Below, piece by piece: positions 59,703 through 64,000 of a DNA stretch of 64,000 bases. The stretch lies in contig CAYZQE010000002.1 of NCBI GenBank assembly GCA_964480635.1, positions 1 to 64,000 on the forward strand, written 5' to 3'. Made by a program: the position numbers and the translations under genes. This DNA comes from CAYZQE01 sp964480635 (GTDB lineage: Bacteria > Pseudomonadota > Gammaproteobacteria > GCA-001735895). Every line of letters starts with the position of its first letter. Within the stretch, counting starts at the first letter, position 1. The notes under the pieces were generated by a model, which did not search any database, was not told where the DNA came from, and saw only the letters and a list, made by a program, of their open reading frames with translations.

Positions 59703-61196
59703 ATGACGATCATAAAAACAGATATTTTATTGGTAGGCGCGGGGTCAGTGTGTGCGACGCTTGGCTCTATGTTAAAGCAGTTAAACCCTAGCTTTTCTAT
59801 CACCATGGTTGAACGCCTTGACCAAATAATGCAAGAAAGCAGTGAGGGTTGGAATAATGCAGGCACAGGCCATGCAGCCTACTGCGAGCTAAATTACACC
59901 CCCGAACTTGAAGATGGCAGTGTTGATATTCATCAAGCTTTCGGCATTAATGCGCGCTATGAAGTGAGCCTGCAATATTGGTCTTATTTGGTAAAGTTAG
60001 GCGCCTTACCTTCTCCCGAACAGTTTATCAACCCAATCCCTCACGTCAGTGTTGTTTGGGGTGAAGCGAATATAGAGTTTCTAAAAAAACGTCATAAACT
60101 ACTCTCCAAACATCCCATGTTTGCGGCGATGGAATTTAGTGAAGACCCTGAGGTTCTTAAAACATGGTTCCCTTTAATTATGGAAGGTCGAGATAGCAGC
60201 GAAAAAGTAGCAGCGACCAGAGTAAAGCATGGCACAGATGTTAATTTTGCCGCCGTTGGCAAAGGCATGGTAGAGCATTTGCAAACCCTAGATAACTTTA
60301 ACTTAATGCTAAACACCTCTGTCGAAAACCTGCATCAAAAAGACGATAGTCGATGGTCAGTGTCTATCAAAGACACTAAAAATGGCACAATGCAAAAAAT
60401 GGATGCTGGTTTTGTGTTTATTGGCGCGGGCGGGGCTGCTTTGCAGTTGTTACAAAAATCGGGTATTCCAGAAATAAAAGGCTTTGGTGGCTTTCCGGTG
60501 AGTGGGCAATGGTTAGTCTGTGATAACCCTGAAGTCGTTGCGCAACATTCGGTTAAGGCTTATGGCAAAGCCCCAGTTAATGCACCACCAATGTCAGTGC
60601 CGCATTTAGATTTACGCATTATTAATGGTAAAAAAGCATTATTGTTTGGCCCTTTTGCAGGGTTTACCACTAAATTTTTAGTGAATGGTTCATTTTGGGA
60701 TTTAATGTCTTCTGTGCGTTGGCACAACCTGTGGCCCATGTTTAAAACCAGCATTAACAATGTGTCGTTAATTAAATATTTAATTACCGAAATACTGCAA
60801 ACCCAAAAATCACGAGTGACAGCTTTACGTGAATTTTATCCTACCGCTAAAAGTGCTGATTGGCGCTTAGCCATTGCGGGGCAGCGCGTTCAAATTATAA
60901 AAAAGTGCCCTATTTTGGGCGGTAAAATAGAGTTTGGAACAGAAACCATACATACCAAAGACGGTACTTTAGCAGGGTTATTAGGTGCATCACCCGGGGC
61001 ATCACTGTTAGTACCCATTATTTTAGAAATTATTGAAGAATGCTTTGCCGAAGAATTAAGTACAGAAGATTGGCATAAAAAAGTCAGAAAAATAATTCCG
61101 TCATACGGTATTTCTATCGTATCGAATAAAGAGCTGTTCATGTCTATTCGTGAAGATACTTTATCGACCCTAAAATTAGATATTTATAAAAATTAA
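59703..61196 (+). CDS. mqo: Malate:quinone oxidoreductase
   Basis: A 497-residue flavoprotein with the FAD motif DILLVGAGSVCATLGSMLK, an AGTGHAA segment near the active site and later GAGGAALQLLQKSG. It oxidises malate to oxaloacetate and passes electrons to quinone at the membrane. It works alongside or instead of the soluble MDH. The 185-bp upstream spacer has a small AT hairpin (59600-59617). Confidence 0.95.
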   Translation: MTIIKTDILLVGAGSVCATLGSMLKQLNPSFSITMVERLDQIMQESSEGWNNAGTGHAAYCELNYTPELEDGSVDIHQAFGINARYEVSLQYWSYLVKLGALPSPEQFINPIPHVSVVWGEANIEFLKKRHKLLSKHPMFAAMEFSEDPEVLKTWFPLIMEGRDSSEKVAATRVKHGTDVNFAAVGKGMVEHLQTLDNFNLMLNTSVENLHQKDDSRWSVSIKDTKNGTMQKMDAGFVFIGAGGAALQLLQKSGIPEIKGFGGFPVSGQWLVCDNPEVVAQHSVKAYGKAPVNAPPMSVPHLDLRIINGKKALLFGPFAGFTTKFLVNGSFWDLMSSVRWHNLWPMFKTSINNVSLIKYLITEILQTQKSRVTALREFYPTAKSADWRLAIAGQRVQIIKKCPILGGKIEFGTETIHTKDGTLAGLLGASPGASLLVPIILEIIEECFAEELSTEDWHKKVRKIIPSYGISIVSNKELFMSIREDTLSTLKLDIYKN

Positions 61197-61231
61197 CCTT
61201 TCATCAAAAGAGCCACAAAATAGTTAAAACC

Positions 61232-63505
61232 ATGGACAAAGACCTAGACCAAATAGCCCTTGATTATCATCGTTATCCTAAACCTGGAAAGTTAGAAATA
61301 ACGCCAACCACCAGTATGCTCACACAACGTGATTTGGCTTTAGCCTATTCACCTGGTGTGGCTGCAGCCAGTGAAGCGATTGCAAAAGATCCAAAATGCG
61401 CGATAGATTACACCGCAAAAGGCAACTTAGTAGCGGTTATCACTAATGGCACAGCAGTGCTTGGGCTAGGCAGTATTGGGGCACTCGCCTCAAAACCAGT
61501 GATGGAAGGCAAGGCTGTTTTATTTAAAAAGTTTGCCGCAGTTGATGCGTTTGACCTGGAGCTAGATACCACAGATATCGACCGTTTTGTCGATGCTGTT
61601 AGCTTATTAGAACCCACGTTTGGTGGCATTAATTTAGAAGATATTAAAGCCCCAGAATGCTTTGAAATAGAAAAACGTCTCAAAGCAAAAATGAATATCC
61701 CCGTGTTTCATGACGACCAGCACGGCACCGCTATTTGTGTTACTGCGGCGATTCGTAATGCTCTTATTGTTGCCAATAAAAAAATTGAAGACGTAAAGCT
61801 GGTTTGCTCTGGTGCAGGTGCTGCGGCCATTTCATGCCTTAATTTATTAATGGAGTCGGGTCTTAAAAAAGAAAATATCATTGTCAGTGACCGTTTCGGT
61901 GTTATTTATAAAGGCCGCAAAGAAGAAATGAACCCTTATAATTCAGCATTTGCCATAGAGACCAATGCGCGAACTTTAGAAGATATTATTGATGATGCCG
62001 ATATATTTTTAGGCCTATCTGCACCACGCGTGTTAAAGCCAGAATACCTCGATAAAATGGCAAAAAACCCAATTATTATGGCGTTAGCCAACCCAACTCC
62101 AGAAATATTGCCAGAATTGGTGATGGAAAGACGCCCAGATGCCATCATCGCTACAGGACGAAGTGATTACCCTAATCAAGTGAATAATGTTTTATGTTTT
62201 CCCTTTTTATTTCGCGGTGCGCTTGATGTGGGCGCAACTGAAATTAATGAAGCGATGAAAATAGCGGCGATGGAAGCGATTGCAGAGCTTGCAAGAAAAG
62301 AAGCAACCGATGAAGTGGTCTCAGCTTATGGCGGCGAACAATTTACTTTTGGCCGAAATTATTTTATCCCTAAACCCTTTGACCCAAGGTTAATGACTAT
62401 TATCCCACCACGTGTTGCCCAAGCAGCCATGGACAGTGGTGTAGCGACACGACCGATTACAGATTTTAAAGCTTATAACAAAAAGTTAGAAAGCTATGTA
62501 TTCAAGTCTGGCATGACCATGAAACCTATTTTTGATGCCGCTATTGCAGCGCCACAACGTATTGTTTTTGCCGAAGGTGAATCACAAAGGGTGATTAATG
62601 CAGTACAAATTTTAGTCGATGATAAAGTGTGTAAACCCATATTAATCGGCAACCCTAAAATCATTCAAAATAACATTGATACATATAATTTACGTCTAAC
62701 AATAGGTGAAGATATTGATGTTATTGACCCGACCAAAAATGAAAAAATGAAAAAATATGGCGATGAATTTTATCGCCTGATGCAACGTCAAGGCGTGACG
62801 CCGGTGTATGCAAAACGTGTCATTAGCACCCGTCGGACAGCACTAGCGGCTGTCATGGTTAGGTTAGGTGAGGCCGATGCGATGCTTTGTGGTGTCGAAG
62901 GTAATTTCTCATCGCATTTACGTTATATAAAATCGTTAATTGGCAATAAAAAAGAGGCTCAAAAAATCTCTTCAGTGTGCATGATGATTATTAAATCGGG
63001 CACCTACTTTTTAACCGACACGCATGTGACCCTAAGCCCCACGGCACAAGATATTGTCGATAACACCGTTTTAGCGGCAGAACTCATAAAACATTTTGGT
63101 TTCGAGCCAAAAGCCGCATTACTCTCGCATTCTAATTTTGGCTCTCGCAGTAATAAAAGCTCGGTAAAAATGCGCGAAGCTTTAAAAATATTACACGACA
63201 CTCATCCTGATTTATTAGTCGAAGGCGAAATGCATGCAGATGCGGCCTTATCATCTAAAATAAGAGATCGCTTATTTAAGGACTCTTCTTTTAAAGGCTC
63301 GGCAAATTTATTGGTATGCCCTTCTTTAGATGCCGGTAATATTGCCTATAACTTAGTGAAACAAACCAGTGACGGCGCAACCGTCGGCCCCATGTTAGTT
63401 GGTACTAACTACCCAGCGCATATATTAACCGAAAGTACATCGGTGAGAGGCATAGTCAACATGACTGCTTTTGCCGCAGTAGATGCCTTGCAACGGCATC
63501 AGTAA
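61232..63505 (+). CDS. maeB: NADP-malic enzyme with phosphotransacetylase domain
   Basis: A 757-residue two-domain enzyme. The N-terminal malic enzyme has [11 protein letters not shown], the [11 protein letters not shown] metal site and the [16 protein letters not shown] nucleotide loop. The C-terminal half resembles phosphate acetyltransferase, which often senses acetyl-CoA in MaeB. It decarboxylates malate to pyruvate with NADP. It lies 35 bp after mqo, so the two are likely co-transcribed. Confidence 0.95.
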   Translation: MDKDLDQIALDYHRYPKPGKLEITPTTSMLTQRDLALAYSPGVAAASEAIAKDPKCAIDYTAKGNLVAVITNGTAVLGLGSIGALASKPVMEGKAVLFKKFAAVDAFDLELDTTDIDRFVDAVSLLEPTFGGINLEDIKAPECFEIEKRLKAKMNIPVFHDDQHGTAICVTAAIRNALIVANKKIEDVKLVCSGAGAAAISCLNLLMESGLKKENIIVSDRFGVIYKGRKEEMNPYNSAFAIETNARTLEDIIDDADIFLGLSAPRVLKPEYLDKMAKNPIIMALANPTPEILPELVMERRPDAIIATGRSDYPNQVNNVLCFPFLFRGALDVGATEINEAMKIAAMEAIAELARKEATDEVVSAYGGEQFTFGRNYFIPKPFDPRLMTIIPPRVAQAAMDSGVATRPITDFKAYNKKLESYVFKSGMTMKPIFDAAIAAPQRIVFAEGESQRVINAVQILVDDKVCKPILIGNPKIIQNNIDTYNLRLTIGEDIDVIDPTKNEKMKKYGDEFYRLMQRQGVTPVYAKRVISTRRTALAAVMVRLGEADAMLCGVEGNFSSHLRYIKSLIGNKKEAQKISSVCMMIIKSGTYFLTDTHVTLSPTAQDIVDNTVLAAELIKHFGFEPKAALLSHSNFGSRSNKSSVKMREALKILHDTHPDLLVEGEMHADAALSSKIRDRLFKDSSFKGSANLLVCPSLDAGNIAYNLVKQTSDGATVGPMLVGTNYPAHILTESTSVRGIVNMTAFAAVDALQRHQ

Positions 63506-63542
63506 TATCATGCGGCTTTTACTTGTTGTGAATAAAAATTAC

Positions 63543-63579
63543 AAATTCAGCTGCTAATGATCTATTAGCAGCTGAATTT
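63543..63579. terminator. Bidirectional terminator after maeB
   Basis: A perfect 16-bp stem: AAATTCAGCTGCTAAT pairs with ATTAGCAGCTGAATTT around GATCT. A short T-run follows on the plus strand. It lies between maeB and the convergent CDGSH gene. Confidence 0.8.
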
Positions 63580-63642
63580 TAGTTTAACACGGTTGTGTTC
63601 TTGGCCTCTGTGACAGTGGCGCGTTTATTTTGCACAGCCAAT

Positions 63643-64000
63643 TTAGTTTTTGTCATCTTTGAATTCAATAGCCCAATGACTACCGTCACAAAATGGCTTG
63701 TTTTTTGACGCTCCACAGCGGCATAAGGCCGCTTGATTTTTTGCCGCACCTTCGCCCGACTTGGTATCAACTAACGCGATATCACCTGAAACAACATAGG
63801 GGCCATTAGGAGCAACCATGACAGCAGAGTTGGCATTGGCTTTGACATTATCATCGTCTTTTTTAAGGGTGTAACTCAAAGCCCCTGAAGGACATTTGTT
63901 GGTAATATGGGTGATTTCTTCGATGGATGCGGCATCAGCATCAACAAAAGGCTCTTGTTTTAGTCGAAAGACAGCGGCTAAGTTATCGGTACACACCCCT
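63643..64000 (-). CDS. Iron-sulfur mono-cluster / CDGSH protein, 5' end cut
   Basis: The frame continues past base 64000 on the minus strand, so the true start lies outside. The visible 119 or so residues begin GVCTDNLAAVFRLKQ, part of a mono-cluster ferredoxin-like domain that includes CPSGALSY. They end in a CDGSH domain, CRCGASKNKPFCDGSH, which has the C-x-C-x2-S-x3-P-x-C-D-G-S-H ligand pattern for a 2Fe-2S cluster with one His ligand. Redox or sulfur-related roles are inferred from the family. Confidence 0.88.
   Translation of the reverse strand, partial: GVCTDNLAAVFRLKQEPFVDADAASIEEITHITNKCPSGALSYTLKKDDDNVKANANSAVMVAPNGPYVVSGDIALVDTKSGEGAAKNQAALCRCGASKNKPFCDGSHWAIEFKDDKN

Overview
The window is chromosomal DNA from an AT-rich gammaproteobacterium and contains the replication-origin region. 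The block rpmH-rnpA-yidD-yidC-mnmE on the minus strand lies against dnaA-dnaN-recF-gyrB on the plus strand, the usual gammaproteobacterial arrangement. TmcA, RluE, YcgL, PurT, CysB, FadE, a PyrR-PyrB-PyrC' operon and a ubiD/flavodoxin-reductase-type pair also fit a free-living aerobic, probably marine gammaproteobacterium. I cannot name the genus. I saw no tRNA or rRNA gene, CRISPR array, insertion sequence or prophage.

Layout. 1-7722 (mostly +): the 3' part of a Fic AMP-transferase gene, grxC, a glycosyltransferase/nucleoside-phosphorylase/spore-photoproduct-lyase-like group, an SDR, cysB, a CAP-domain gene with no ordinary start codon, and a cytochrome c carrying a DsbC-type N-terminal domain at its C-terminus. 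7771-12114 (-): a DUF5610 protein, tmcA, a heavy-metal-binding domain protein and purT. 12226-15471 (+): a PhnD-like binding protein with a GGDEF/EAL membrane protein. 15477-18619 (-): ketosamine kinase, rluE, a 5'-3' exonuclease and an LDH-like malate dehydrogenase. 18784-20876 (+): a TPR protein and an L,D-transpeptidase. 20994-30828 (-): rpsT, a DUF3135 gene broken by an in-frame stop, fadD, fadE, a degenerate HD-GYP protein and the mnmE-to-rpmH block.

Origin. The dnaA-dnaN spacer holds two perfect DnaA boxes and one near-perfect one, in opposite orientations in AT-rich DNA, and is the best oriC candidate. Two perfect 16-bp parS palindromes lie inside recF, so the chromosome-partition centromere is written into a coding sequence. 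ParA and ParB are not in the window.

Right arm. gyrB is followed by prlC, an SH3-domain envelope protein, ubiD, a 2Fe-2S flavin reductase and pyrR-pyrB-pyrC' (+). A minus-strand block (45746-50500) holds a Cys-rich mini-protein, ycgL, a Crp/Fnr regulator, xthA, a YihY-type membrane protein, a DUF924 protein and a small unknown. Then come a B12-type radical SAM gene and the most distinctive part of the window, 52223-59517. There a secreted protein made of eight Pro-x-Asp-Val repeats is followed by a three-receiver hybrid histidine kinase, CheR, CheB and a REC-GGDEF diguanylate cyclase, all on one strand with gaps of 1 to 11 bp. This looks like a self-contained sensing module ending in c-di-GMP output, without a classical chemoreceptor. 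The window closes with mqo, maeB and a truncated CDGSH iron-sulfur protein. Mdh, Mqo and MaeB together cover malate oxidation and pyruvate formation.
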